Positions 29,344 through 38,007 of a DNA stretch of 64,000 nt are shown here, piece by piece. Location: positions 1,116,001 to 1,180,000 of the forward strand of contig NZ_CP025118.1 of assembly GCF_002831665.1 (NCBI RefSeq), in the 5' to 3' direction. Under the pieces are notes generated by a model. The model searched no databases and had not been told where the DNA came from. It saw only the letters and a program-made list of their open reading frames with translations. The position numbers were made by a program, and so were the translations under genes. Source of the stretch: Lacinutrix sp. Bg11-31 (lineage in GTDB: Bacteria; Bacteroidota; Bacteroidia; Flavobacteriales; Flavobacteriaceae). Within the stretch, counting starts at the first letter, position 1; every line of letters starts with the position of its first letter.

Positions 29344-29383
29344 CAGTAATCAATTAGCATTGAACAATAATTAATGATTACTG
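29344..29383. repeat. Inverted repeat CAGTAATCA...TGATTACTG
   Basis: Perfect 9-bp arms at 29344-29352 and 29375-29383 in the gap between the DUF4159 and TrmH-type genes. The same CAGTAATC/GATTACTG pair recurs at 42401-42430. It could be a weak terminator or a member of a dispersed intergenic repeat family. Confidence 0.4.
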
Positions 29384-29409
29384 ATATATGATAACCGATA
29401 ATTGAAAAA

Positions 29410-29910
29410 ATGCAGCTCACCCACTACACCACGAACTTCAACAAAAAAATATTCCCAATAACTCTAGTTTGCGAGAACGTAACTAACGCTCCAAATATTG
29501 GTAGCTTATTTCGTATAGCAGATGCTTTTGGAGTAGAAAAAATAATCTTTTGCGCTAATGATATCCCGTTAGGTAGAAAAATGACAAAAACCTCTCGTGC
29601 TACAGAAAAAGTAGTAAATTATGAGGTTTGTGAACATGCTTTGGAAGTTATTTCAAATTTAAAAGCTCAAGATTATCAATGTATCGCTTTAGAAATAACA
29701 GAGAACAGTACTCCTATTCATGCATTTAAGTTTTCGGCAGATAAACCAATAGCTTTAATAATTGGTGACGAGAATTTTGGAGTTTCCGAAACTATATTAA
29801 AAGAGTGCGAACATATTCTTCATATTAACATGTTTGGTCAAAACAGTAGCATGAATGTTGTGCAAGCTACAAATATTGCACTTTATGAGATAACAAAACA
29901 ATTGCAATAA
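29410..29910 (+). CDS. SpoU/TrmH-family RNA 2-O-ribose methyltransferase
   Basis: 166 residues consisting of the SPOUT catalytic domain only. Motif 1 is NAPNIGSLFRIADAFG (27-42), motif 2 ALIIGDENFGVS near 117-128, and motif 3 NSSMNVVQATNIALYEI near 145-161. The absence of an N-terminal substrate-binding domain resembles TrmH/TrmL-type tRNA Gm18 or Cm34 enzymes. Which RNA is modified cannot be determined. Confidence 0.9.
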   Translation: MQLTHYTTNFNKKIFPITLVCENVTNAPNIGSLFRIADAFGVEKIIFCANDIPLGRKMTKTSRATEKVVNYEVCEHALEVISNLKAQDYQCIALEITENSTPIHAFKFSADKPIALIIGDENFGVSETILKECEHILHINMFGQNSSMNVVQATNIALYEITKQLQ

Positions 29911-29974
29911 ATTAGGTTTAACAATTCGATATAAAATAATATATCATTTCTAATTCAATCAGTATATTTACTAA

Positions 29975-31063
29975 ATGAATTCAAAAGCAATCTCAAACGG
30001 AATATTAAAATCCATTGCCATTTTGGTAGGTGTGTTTTTAGTACTTTTCTTTCTTTATAAAATTCAATCTATAATCGTTTATATAGCTATTGCTGCTGTA
30101 ATATCGCTAATAGGAAGACCTATTGTCTTATTTTTAAGAGAACGGTTAAAATTTAAAAATGCGCTTGCCGTTATTACAACAATGCTGCTTTTAATAGGAT
30201 TATTAATAGGATTAATAATGCTGTTTATTCCGCTAATTATCGAGCAAGGACATAATTTATCGCTCTTAGATATTAACCAATTGCAACAAAACACAGAAGA
30301 TTTATACTTACAGATAGTAGAACATTTCGATCTAAAATATATTGATGTCGAGAAATCAATTAAAGAATCTAATATTTTAAGCAAAATTGATTATTCAATT
30401 ATCCCTAATTTTTTAAATTCCATAATAGGTGGTTTAGGTAGCTTTAGCATTGGATTGTTTTCGGTTTTATTTATTTCGTTCTTCTTTTTAAAAGACAGTA
30501 AACTCTTTGCAAACGGCATCTTAACCTTCATTCCTGAAACTAAAGAGTCGCGTTGGGAAAACTCTTCAACTAAAATTAAAGATTTATTATCAAGGTATTT
30601 TGTTGGTTTAATATTTCAAATTCTAATTCTGTTTATTATTTACACCATATTCTTATTAATTTCTGGAACAGAAAATGCTGTAATTATTGCATTTTTATGT
30701 GCTTTACTAAACTTGATACCTTACGTTGGACCAATGATAAGTGGTGTGTTAATGATTATCCTATCGATGACTAGCAACTTAGGAGAAAGCTTTAAAGAAG
30801 TAATTATGCCTGCAACTTTATGGGTAATTATTGGTTTTGTTATTGGACAATTAATAGATAACTTTTTTAGTCAGCCTATTATATTCTCGAAGAGTGTAAA
30901 ATCGCATCCTTTAGAAATATTTTTAGTTATTCTTGTTGCTGGTGTTTTGTTTGGAGTTGTTGGTTTAATAGTCGCTATTCCTGCTTACACTGCTATAAAA
31001 GTGATTTTAAAAGAGTTTTTATCTGATAATAAAATAGTAAAAAAATTGACTAAAAACATTTAA
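29975..31063 (+). CDS. AI-2E transporter family permease (PerM/YdiK-like)
   Basis: A 362-residue inner-membrane protein with about eight transmembrane helices arranged as in the AI-2E/PerM family: an N-terminal pair (11-50), a third helix near 64-84, a soluble segment at 90-145, then the C-terminal group with LNLIPYVGPMISG near 247 and VGLIVAIPAYTAIKV near 330. The family name does not establish the substrate; some members are Na/H antiporters or of unknown role. The next gene begins 8 nt downstream. Confidence 0.88.
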   Translation: MNSKAISNGILKSIAILVGVFLVLFFLYKIQSIIVYIAIAAVISLIGRPIVLFLRERLKFKNALAVITTMLLLIGLLIGLIMLFIPLIIEQGHNLSLLDINQLQQNTEDLYLQIVEHFDLKYIDVEKSIKESNILSKIDYSIIPNFLNSIIGGLGSFSIGLFSVLFISFFFLKDSKLFANGILTFIPETKESRWENSSTKIKDLLSRYFVGLIFQILILFIIYTIFLLISGTENAVIIAFLCALLNLIPYVGPMISGVLMIILSMTSNLGESFKEVIMPATLWVIIGFVIGQLIDNFFSQPIIFSKSVKSHPLEIFLVILVAGVLFGVVGLIVAIPAYTAIKVILKEFLSDNKIVKKLTKNI

Positions 31064-31071
31064 GCAACACT

Positions 31072-32253
31072 TTGAATAAAGAAATATTAAATACTGAAAA
31101 TCAAATAATTATATATGAAAATATAAATTCAGATATTAATAAGTTTTCACTAAAAGGAGTCTCAACTTCTACCGCAAACACAAAAGAGTTAGTAAATCAA
31201 ATTGAAGCAAAAAAAAAGTGTCAAAAAAAGCTTCCAACATGGTTTTCTACAAAAAACATATATTATCCAAACAAGCTAAATATAGAGCAAACCTCTTCTG
31301 AAACTACAGCGCAATACAAATCTAATTTAGTTTGTGGAGATGCTTTAATAGATTTAACTGGAGGCTTTGGTGTGGATTGTTATTACTTTTCAAAACAGGT
31401 GAAAAATGTATTTCACTGCGAAATCAACGAGAACTTGTCTAAAATTGTACAGCACAACTATAAGCAGCTTAATGTTGATAATATTACATGTATAGCTAAA
31501 AGCGGAATTACAGCCTTAGAAGAAGAGAAAAAGCATTACAATTGGATATATATTGATCCTTCAAGACGTAATGACATTAAAGGTAAAGTGTTTTTGCTTA
31601 AAGATTGCCTTCCTAGTGTGCCAGAACATATAGAATTACTTTTTAAGTATTCTAAAAATATAATGATTAAAACCTCTCCATTATTGGATATTAGTTCGGG
31701 AATTTCAGAATTGAGTAATGTAAAAGCCATTCATTGTATAGCTGTAAATAACGAAGTTAAAGAGTTATTATGGGTTTTAGAGCGTGATTATAATAATGAG
31801 ATTGAGATTAAAACTGCAAACATAACCAAAGAGAATAAACAAGAATTTAATTTTTATTTAAATGAAGAATTCTCTGCTAATGTTGAGCTTAGCCAGCCAC
31901 TAGCCTATTTATACGAACCAAATGCAGCAATTTTAAAAGCCGGTGCTTTTGAAGTGTTAGCTGATAAGCTAAATTTAAAAAAACTACATAAGCATTCACA
32001 TTTATATACTTCAGAAAAACTAATTAACTTTCCAGGTAGATCTTTTAAAATAAATAACGTTTTAGAATACAATAAAAAGAAGTTTAAACGTGAGTTTAAA
32101 AACGTTAAAGCGAATGTTACGACTAGAAACTTCCCTGAAACTGTGCAACAAATACGTAAGAAGCTCAATTTAAAAGATGGTGGAGATGATTATCTGTTTT
32201 TTACTAAAAATATAGAAAACAAAACAATTATAATTATTACAACAAAAGCGTAA
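31072..32253 (+). CDS. Class I SAM methyltransferase, THUMP-like domain family
   Basis: 393 residues beginning at a TTG 8 nt after the permease stop. DALIDLTGGFGVDCYYFS (about 89-106) is the SAM-binding motif and IYIDPSRRN (about 158-166) the catalytic-site motif typical of RNA methyltransferases. The C-terminal 100 residues (HSHLYTSEKLINFPGRSF onward) are the THUMP-like domain of this Bacteroidota family. It probably modifies rRNA or tRNA, but the target is unknown. It ends at a strong terminator. Confidence 0.88.
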   Translation: MNKEILNTENQIIIYENINSDINKFSLKGVSTSTANTKELVNQIEAKKKCQKKLPTWFSTKNIYYPNKLNIEQTSSETTAQYKSNLVCGDALIDLTGGFGVDCYYFSKQVKNVFHCEINENLSKIVQHNYKQLNVDNITCIAKSGITALEEEKKHYNWIYIDPSRRNDIKGKVFLLKDCLPSVPEHIELLFKYSKNIMIKTSPLLDISSGISELSNVKAIHCIAVNNEVKELLWVLERDYNNEIEIKTANITKENKQEFNFYLNEEFSANVELSQPLAYLYEPNAAILKAGAFEVLADKLNLKKLHKHSHLYTSEKLINFPGRSFKINNVLEYNKKKFKREFKNVKANVTTRNFPETVQQIRKKLNLKDGGDDYLFFTKNIENKTIIIITTKA

Positions 32254-32255
32254 AA

Positions 32256-32287
32256 AAAGCCTAATTATTTCTAATTAGGCTTTTTTT
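32256..32287. terminator. Bidirectional intrinsic terminator
   Basis: GCCTAATTA (32259-32267) pairs perfectly with TAATTAGGC (32272-32280), flanked by A- and T-runs on both sides. It separates the plus-strand methyltransferase from the convergent lipoprotein gene. Confidence 0.92.
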
Positions 32288-32304
32288 AAGTTTATTCATT
32301 TATA

Positions 32305-32715
32305 CTAAATTTCAACTGGAGAATTATCTTGTAATTCATTATTAGCATCAATAGTTACTTCTAATGTTGAGCAATTATACATAATAGACTCCATTTTTTG
32401 ATCTGAAACTCCCGATTCTGTTGTTTCTTCTAAAACAAACAACAACTCACCTTCAGCGAAAGTAGTCCAACTAGTAGTACTTCCTGGAGCAACATTTTGA
32501 AAATCTCCTAATAATACCATATTAGAATCATAAATTTTAAAATCGAACGCAATTGCGCCATTATTAACAAAACATGCTTCTGGATTAGCATCTGTACAAG
32601 TAAAAGTACTTGTAGAACTTCCTCCAATGAATTTACTGTCGATATCTTCAACTGAACAACTAGAGGCTACTAGGATTACTAATACTAGCGATAATTTTTT
32701 TAATAGATATTTCAT
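32305..32715 (-). CDS. Hypothetical lipoprotein
   Basis: 136 residues with lipobox VASSC (Cys20), then an acidic mature domain with three further Cys (TCTDANPEACF and MYNCSTLEV). The pattern of short beta-strands (IAFDFKIYDSN, ELLFVLEET) suggests a small beta-sandwich. No family is recognised. A TACTTTTG promoter element lies 20 nt upstream, so it is a single-gene unit. Confidence 0.75.
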   Translation of the reverse strand: MKYLLKKLSLVLVILVASSCSVEDIDSKFIGGSSTSTFTCTDANPEACFVNNGAIAFDFKIYDSNMVLLGDFQNVAPGSTTSWTTFAEGELLFVLEETTESGVSDQKMESIMYNCSTLEVTIDANNELQDNSPVEI

Positions 32716-33095
32716 TATTTTTTATTTGGGACTGCAAAAGTACCATGCCTACCCTCTTTTTCTTTTATTGAGTAGATTCAAATCACAGACAATCGACAAA
32801 AAGCAAATAAAATCGACAAAACCCTATTTTATTTAACATTCAACAAAAGTGTAGACAAAAATGAAACAAAATAAACATCTGTTATACAGACGTACAACCC
32901 TGATATTAAGAATTTTTAAATTTTACAATCTAATTTTTTAAAACGAAAATAAGATTGCCCTATTATTTAACAAATATTATATAGCCTGCCTTTAGTTAAG
33001 ATAGCAGAATAACTAAACACTTAAAACGTTTGCGTTTAATAAATATTAAGCTTTTAAGCGAGAAGTGTTTTATAGTAGAATGATTATGTCAAAAC
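32716..33095. other. 380-nt gene-poor region
   Basis: Holds the promoter element of the lipoprotein gene (32735-32742, minus), a TCTGT/ACAGA hairpin near 32876-32890 and an imperfect AACACTT/AAGTGTT inverted repeat near 33014-33068 that may end the small basic gene. The only open frame noted is 26 codons. Nothing else is recognised. Confidence 0.5.
32735..32742 (-). promoter_or_regulatory. TAnnTTTG promoter element for the lipoprotein gene
   Basis: The minus strand reads TACTTTTG, an exact -7 match, 20 nt from the lipoprotein ATG. Confidence 0.55.
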
Positions 33096-33254
33096 CTAAA
33101 GACTATCAGAATTAGCTTTAACTTTAGCTATAATCGCCTTAAGCTTTTCTTTTCTAGCTATTTTTTCTTGACGAAGCTTATTCTTCTTCTTATCCATTAA
33201 CTTAGTATGCTTCGCTTTATTTTTTGTGTTTTTAGCACTTCCAGATTTTGCCAT
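33096..33254 (-). CDS. Small Lys-rich basic protein
   Basis: 52 residues beginning MAKSGSAKNTKNKAKHTKL, with roughly one third Lys/Arg and a helical C-terminal half. The ATG at 33254 is chosen because the upstream in-frame residues (MFYNLSYTKLLS) do not match the composition. Small Lys-rich proteins of this type are common in flavobacteria and could bind nucleic acid; no function is known. It lies directly downstream of the tRNA terminator. Confidence 0.6.
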   Translation of the reverse strand: MAKSGSAKNTKNKAKHTKLMDKKKNKLRQEKIARKEKLKAIIAKVKANSDSL

Positions 33255-33292
33255 AGATAGTAATTTAGTATAAGAAAGGTTATAAAACAAGA

Positions 33293-33320
33293 AATCCCTT
33301 CCAAATTAATGAAAGGGATT
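33293..33320 (-). terminator. Terminator of the tRNA operon
   Basis: AATCCCTT (33293-33300) pairs with AAGGGATT (33313-33320), immediately 3-prime of tRNA-Arg on the minus strand, followed by a T-rich stretch. Confidence 0.75.
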
Positions 33321-33323
33321 CTG

Positions 33324-33397
33324 TGAGCCCGACAGGATTCGAACCTGTGACCGCCTCCTTAGAAGGGAGGTGCTCTATCCAGCTGAGCTACGAGCCC
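33324..33397 (-). tRNA. tRNA-Arg (TCT)
   Basis: The minus-strand cloverleaf has an acceptor GGGCTCG/CGGGCTC, D-arm GCTCAGCTGGATAGAGC, anticodon stem CCTCC/GGAGG with loop CTTCTAA (anticodon TCT), and T-arm ACAGGTTCGAATCCTGT. The discriminator base is A and CCA is not encoded. Confidence 0.95.
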
Positions 33398-33440
33398 GTA
33401 GCAATAAAAAAAGTTTAAAATAAATTTTAAACTTTAATAG

Positions 33441-33515
33441 TCGGGGTGGCAGGATTCGAACCTGCGGCCTCCACGTCCCAAACGTGGCGCGATAACCGGG
33501 CTACGCTACACCCCG
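33441..33515 (-). tRNA. tRNA-Pro (TGG)
   Basis: The minus-strand acceptor CGGGGTG pairs with CACCCCG. The anticodon arm CCACG-TTTGGGA-CGTGG has anticodon TGG, and the T-arm contains GCAGGTTCGAATCCTGC. CCA is not encoded. Confidence 0.95.
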
Positions 33516-33542
33516 AAAACGATTATCTGTTTAATTTAATTG

Positions 33543-33629
33543 CGGAGAGACAGGGATTCGAACCCTGGGTACCATTGCTGGTACGACGATTTAGCAAACC
33601 GTTCCTTTCGGCCACTCAGGCACCTCTCC
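33543..33629 (-). tRNA. tRNA-Ser (GCT)
   Basis: An 87-nt class II tRNA with a long variable arm (GTCGTACCAGCAATGGTAC). The acceptor is GGAGAGG/TCTCTCC, the anticodon loop contains GCT, and the discriminator is G as expected for tRNA-Ser. It is first in the three-tRNA minus-strand cluster. Confidence 0.95.
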
Positions 33630-33731
33630 AATTATTTTAAATATTTTGTATGAACGTTGCAATAAATTGCGGCTGCAAATGTAAGATAACATCTAGTAAA
33701 ACGCAACAATTTTATTTATTTTTTTTAATTT

Positions 33732-35777
33732 TTATTCAGGGTATTCAATTCTTAAATGGTAAATATTTGCAAGCTTGCGTTTTAGCACTTTTTTTATAGA
33801 TTGAATTTCTTTAAAAGTTATGTTCGCATTTAGAAATTGCCCATCGTCCATTTGCTTATTTAGTATGTTTTCTACAAAATTATCAATTTTTGTAGAGGTC
33901 GGTTCTTTTAAACTTTTAGAAGCCGCCTCTACACTATCACACATCATTAATATAGCTGTTTCTTTACTAAATGGTTTAGGTCCAGGATAAGAGAAGTCTA
34001 AAATATCTACGTCTTCGTTTATTGCTTTTTCTTTCATATAAAAATAGTAGACACTACTATCTCCATGGTGCGTTCTTATAAAATCGATAACACGATCTGG
34101 TAAATTATTTTTCTTTGCTATCTCGATACCATTGATAACATGATCTACAATTACCGTTGCACTTTCTTTAGGCGATAATTCGTCATGCGGATTAAGCCCT
34201 GAAGATTGATTCTCTGTAAAATAAGTAGGATTTTGCATTTTACCAATATCATGATATAAAGCACCTACTCTAATTAACATAGCGTTTGCTCCTATTTCAT
34301 TGGCAGCAGCTTCTGCTAAATTAGCAACGTTAAGGGAATGATGAAAAGTTCCGGGTGCTTCATTAGACAATCGTTTTAAAAGCTTAGAATTCGTATCTGA
34401 CAGCTCTAAAAGAGATACATCTGAAACTAAACCAAAGAGTTTTTCATATATATAAATAAGTGGTTGCACGAATAGCGTTGCCAGACCGCATAATACAAAT
34501 AAGCCAAAAGTATCCCATTTTAAGGTATCTATACTTCCTTCATGAATTAAGAAGAAAGCGAAATAGGCTATAATGTAAATAATTGTTATTTGTCCAACAG
34601 ATATAAATAAATTAGCACGCTTATATAATTCTGAAACTGTAAGGATGGTAACTATTCCTGCAATAATTTGCAAGAACATATACTCATAACTATTTGGTAC
34701 AATAAAACCTAGTAGTAAGACAGTAATTACGTGAGTAAATAATCCCAAACGTGCATCAAAAAAGGCCTTAAGTACTAATGGAAGTATTGCTATTGGTACA
34801 ATATAAATATACTTAGAATCGTAATTAACTACTATGGTTGTTAACAAAACCATTAGGAATACATTGAAAAAAATAAAGGTGACTTTAGTATTATTATTAA
34901 ATACATCGAGTCTATATTTTCTTAAGAAAAGTAATAGCATTAATAACGCAAGTGCGACCAATAATGTGTAAGCGAAAATGATTAAATTATAATTTGATTG
35001 ATTCCAAACTTGAGATTTGTATTCGGATTCTAAAGATTTAAGAATTAGAAACTTATTACCCTCAACAACTTCTCCTTTAGAAATAATTAATTGTTCTTTT
35101 TCTATACTTCCTCTATTATAAGATATTGAATTTAAGCGATCTTCTAAGGCTTTGTCTGATAGATTTTTATCAAACTCTAGATTAGGTTTTATAATATTGA
35201 AAAACAAAATAGACAGAGGTTTGGCAAACTCTTCTAAATTGTTCTTTTCTAATTCTTCGTCAATTTTTGGTTTTACCTGTGTTTGTTTATAAATATTAGA
35301 AAAGTCGGTTTTACTAATCTCTACTCTATTTTTTAAAATTGTAACTGCCGATTTATTAGCTATAAGTTCGTCTTCATTGGTAACTCCATATTCGTAAAGT
35401 GTTTCAATAAGATTTTCTCCAAATTGTTTGATTTTAGCTTTAGAAGCATAAACTGAATCTGGAAAAGAAGCATTAAAATTTGTATTGTATTCCTTTAAAA
35501 CATTAGCTTTTACAGTCTCTTCAAGATTAAAATATTTTATAGCACTTTTTTCAATTTGTATTTTTTCTTGTTCTAATTCTTCATTTGTTTTCTGAATAGC
35601 AAAATCAAAAGGAGCGTAAAGTGTTTCAGATTGCCAAGGTTTCCCTTTTTCGAAATCGTATTTAAATTTTCCGCTTTTTGGAAATAAATAAACAATTAAA
35701 AATGTAGTAACAATAAACAAAAGCACCTTGTAAATTAAAGCATGGTTTTTATAAAATTTATTTACTAAGTCTTTCAT
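33732..35777 (-). CDS. pgpH: Membrane HD-domain phosphohydrolase PgpH (7TMR-HDED/7TM-HD)
   Basis: 681 residues. An N-terminal membrane helix (about 15-32), an extracellular 7TMR-HDED domain (about 35-265), a block of seven helices (about 270-450) and a cytoplasmic HD domain with HHSLNVANLAE, the metal motif LYHDIGKMQNP and RTHHGDSS. In Firmicutes PgpH hydrolyses cyclic di-AMP to pApA, and the same architecture is widespread in Bacteroidota, so this gene is evidence for c-di-AMP turnover here. A diadenylate cyclase is not in the window. It lies downstream of the tRNA cluster in the same orientation, with a long AT-rich gap to the divergent thiolase. Confidence 0.92.
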   Translation of the reverse strand: MKDLVNKFYKNHALIYKVLLFIVTTFLIVYLFPKSGKFKYDFEKGKPWQSETLYAPFDFAIQKTNEELEQEKIQIEKSAIKYFNLEETVKANVLKEYNTNFNASFPDSVYASKAKIKQFGENLIETLYEYGVTNEDELIANKSAVTILKNRVEISKTDFSNIYKQTQVKPKIDEELEKNNLEEFAKPLSILFFNIIKPNLEFDKNLSDKALEDRLNSISYNRGSIEKEQLIISKGEVVEGNKFLILKSLESEYKSQVWNQSNYNLIIFAYTLLVALALLMLLLFLRKYRLDVFNNNTKVTFIFFNVFLMVLLTTIVVNYDSKYIYIVPIAILPLVLKAFFDARLGLFTHVITVLLLGFIVPNSYEYMFLQIIAGIVTILTVSELYKRANLFISVGQITIIYIIAYFAFFLIHEGSIDTLKWDTFGLFVLCGLATLFVQPLIYIYEKLFGLVSDVSLLELSDTNSKLLKRLSNEAPGTFHHSLNVANLAEAAANEIGANAMLIRVGALYHDIGKMQNPTYFTENQSSGLNPHDELSPKESATVIVDHVINGIEIAKKNNLPDRVIDFIRTHHGDSSVYYFYMKEKAINEDVDILDFSYPGPKPFSKETAILMMCDSVEAASKSLKEPTSTKIDNFVENILNKQMDDGQFLNANITFKEIQSIKKVLKRKLANIYHLRIEYPE

Positions 35778-35913
35778 TATATAAAGTAAGATTTATTCTT
35801 TAAATTCAAATGTAATAAATTATGATTTCAATATTGCCGATTATAATTATATCAGTATAATTTTTACTAAAAATTGATTATTTTCGCAAGACATAAAACT
35901 TAATACTCATAAA

Positions 35914-37092
35914 ATGAATAAAGAAGTAGTTATTGTATCGGCTGCAAGAACACCAATTGGTAGTTTTTTAGGCGCATTATCAACAATTCCAGCTCCAAAA
36001 TTAGGAGCTATCGCTATTAAAGGCGCATTAGATAAAATCAATTTAAAGCCAGAATTAGTTCAAGAGGTTTTAATGGGTAATGTTGTGCAAGCTGGTACAG
36101 GTCAAGCTCCTGCTAGGCAAGCTGCAATATTTGCTGGTATTCCAAACACTGTACCTTGTACTACAATAAATAAAGTTTGTGCTTCTGGTATGAAAACCGT
36201 TATGCAAGCTGCTCAAGCTATTGCTTTAGGTGATGCAGATATTATAGTTGCTGGAGGTATGGAAAACATGAGTTTAATTCCACATTACTTTCATGCAAGA
36301 AGCGCTACTAAATTTGGTCCTGCAACAATGGTAGACGGTATGCAAAAAGATGGTTTAGTAGATGTTTACGACCAAAAAGCAATGGGAGTTAGTGCAGACG
36401 CTTGTGCTACAAAATATGAGTTTTCTCGTGAAGACCAAGATGCTTATGCTATACAGTCTTATAAAAGATCTGCTGCTGCATGGGAAGCGGGCAAATTTAA
36501 TAACGAAGTAGTTCCTGTTGCTGTACCACAAAGACGTGGAGATGATGTAATAGTGAGTGAAGATGAAGAATATAAAAATGTAAGAATGGATAAAATTCCT
36601 ACTTTACGTGCTGCTTTTACAAAAGAAGGTACAGTTACTGCTGCAAATGCTTCGACAATTAATGATGGTGCTGGAGCAATGGTATTAATGAGTAGAGAAA
36701 AAGCAGACGAATTAGGCTTAAAACCTTTAGCTACAATTAAAGGTTATGCAGATGCAGCTCACGAACCAGAATGGTTTACAACTGCTCCATCAATTGCTTT
36801 ACCAAAAGCCTTAGGCAGAGCTGGTTTAGATATTGAAGATGTAGATTTCTTTGAATTTAACGAAGCTTTTTCTGTTGTTGGTTTAGCTAACATGAAAATA
36901 TTAGGACTTAACGATAGTAACGTAAACGTAAATGGTGGTGCTGTTTCTTTAGGGCATCCGTTAGGTTGTTCTGGAGTTAGAATATTAATTACATTATTAA
37001 ACGTTTTAGAGCAAAACAATGCTAAAATTGGTGCAGCTGCTATTTGTAATGGTGGTGGTGGTGCTTCGGCATTAATATTAGAACGTGCTTAA
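35914..37092 (+). CDS. Acetyl-CoA C-acetyl/acyltransferase (thiolase)
   Basis: 392 residues, typical thiolase length. The nucleophilic Cys89 lies in INKVCASGMK, NEAFSVV carries the Asn-Glu pair near 316, GGAVSLGHPLGCSG the His near 346, and CNGGGGASALILE the second Cys near 377. The start MNKEVVIVSAARTPIGSF is standard. It could serve beta-oxidation or acetoacetyl-CoA synthesis; the lack of a FadB-like neighbour leaves this open, though the length and motifs resemble biosynthetic AtoB-type enzymes. Confidence 0.94.
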   Translation: MNKEVVIVSAARTPIGSFLGALSTIPAPKLGAIAIKGALDKINLKPELVQEVLMGNVVQAGTGQAPARQAAIFAGIPNTVPCTTINKVCASGMKTVMQAAQAIALGDADIIVAGGMENMSLIPHYFHARSATKFGPATMVDGMQKDGLVDVYDQKAMGVSADACATKYEFSREDQDAYAIQSYKRSAAAWEAGKFNNEVVPVAVPQRRGDDVIVSEDEEYKNVRMDKIPTLRAAFTKEGTVTAANASTINDGAGAMVLMSREKADELGLKPLATIKGYADAAHEPEWFTTAPSIALPKALGRAGLDIEDVDFFEFNEAFSVVGLANMKILGLNDSNVNVNGGAVSLGHPLGCSGVRILITLLNVLEQNNAKIGAAAICNGGGGASALILERA

Positions 37093-37154
37093 AATTAGTA
37101 GACTGTTTTCAATTGTGTACTAATTAAATAATAACAAAAATTCAATTTCAATAA

Positions 37155-37904
37155 ATGCAATACGGCATTTGTAATTTAAGCATTGTCCCTTTAAGACTTG
37201 AAGCTAGCGATACCAGTGAATTGGTATCGCAAGTTTTATATGGAGATATATTTAAAATTACTGAAATGCGCAAATCTTGGTGTAAAATAAGGTTGGCTTT
37301 CGATAAATATGAAGGCTGGATTGACACCAAACAATATTTTGAAATTAGTAAAGAAGATTACGATATTTTACGTGAAGAATCGCCTAAACTGTCTTCAGAT
37401 TTAATAGAATTTATTGAAGACAAAAACCAGCAACTCTACGCTATCCCTTTAGGTTCTCAACTTAATAGTTTATCTCTGTTAGAACATACTTTTGAAGGTG
37501 AACTTACTCAAGGGAAAAAAGAGAAAAACCAACTTATTACTTCTGCTTTTAACTATTTAAACGCACCATATCTTTGGGGCGGAAAAACACCTTTTGGCAT
37601 AGACTGCTCTGGTTTTACACAAATGGTATATAAAATGAATGGTTATAAATTACTTCGTGATGCCTCACAACAAGCAACTCAAGGTGAAGCCTTAAGTTTT
37701 ATTGAAGAAAGTGAGCCTGGAGATTTAGCCTTTTTCGATAATGCAGAAGGAAACATAGTGCACGTAGGTATTATTATGGAAGACAATTACATTATTCACG
37801 CTCATGGAAAAGTAAGAATAGATAGATTAGATCATTCTGGTATTTATAATGTGGATACAAAAATGCATACACACAAACTACGTGTTATAAAAAAAATAAT
37901 CTAA
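37155..37904 (+). CDS. NlpC/P60 (C40) peptidase with N-terminal SH3-like domain
   Basis: 249 residues without a signal peptide. An SH3b-like domain at about 5-70 (WCKIRLAFDKYEGWID) is followed by the NlpC/P60 domain: NAPYLWGGKTPFGIDCSGF with catalytic Cys151, NIVHVGI with His near 206 and a third polar residue in HAHGKVRID. Such enzymes cut gamma-D-Glu-diamino acid bonds in muropeptides. The cytoplasmic location suggests peptidoglycan recycling, similar to Bacillus YkfC. It follows the thiolase by 62 nt. Confidence 0.92.
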   Translation: MQYGICNLSIVPLRLEASDTSELVSQVLYGDIFKITEMRKSWCKIRLAFDKYEGWIDTKQYFEISKEDYDILREESPKLSSDLIEFIEDKNQQLYAIPLGSQLNSLSLLEHTFEGELTQGKKEKNQLITSAFNYLNAPYLWGGKTPFGIDCSGFTQMVYKMNGYKLLRDASQQATQGEALSFIEESEPGDLAFFDNAEGNIVHVGIIMEDNYIIHAHGKVRIDRLDHSGIYNVDTKMHTHKLRVIKKII

Positions 37905-37935
37905 GCGTTATCATTTAGTTAAAGAAAACCTAAAA

Positions 37936-37967
37936 TTTGAAATTAAAAAAGTGATTGTTTATATTTG
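37936..37967 (+). promoter_or_regulatory. Complete Bacteroidota promoter (TTTG-N20-TATATTTG)
   Basis: TTTG at 37936-37939 and TATATTTG at 37960-37967 with a 20-nt spacer match both promoter elements. The ATG of the deacetylase gene is 41 nt downstream of the -7 box. This should drive the deacetylase, 35-residue peptide and symporter. Confidence 0.75.
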
Positions 37968-38007
37968 AGTATTCGTCTTTATTCGAGTAAAATTCAAAGA
38001 AAAAACA

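Noticed and set aside
32861-32941. 26-codon plus-strand frame starting MKQNKHLLYRR
   Set aside because: Too short, no neighbours in the same orientation, no family; likely chance in AT-rich DNA.
33324-33629. tRNA cluster as an integration site for a mobile island
   Set aside because: No integrase, no direct repeat of a tRNA 3-prime end and ordinary core genes on both sides.
35655-35690. Sequence TTTTCCGCTTTTTGGAAATAAA resembling the leader repeat (seen in part)
   Set aside because: It lies inside the pgpH coding region, lacks the CGCGGAAAT core and encodes expected residues; coincidence.
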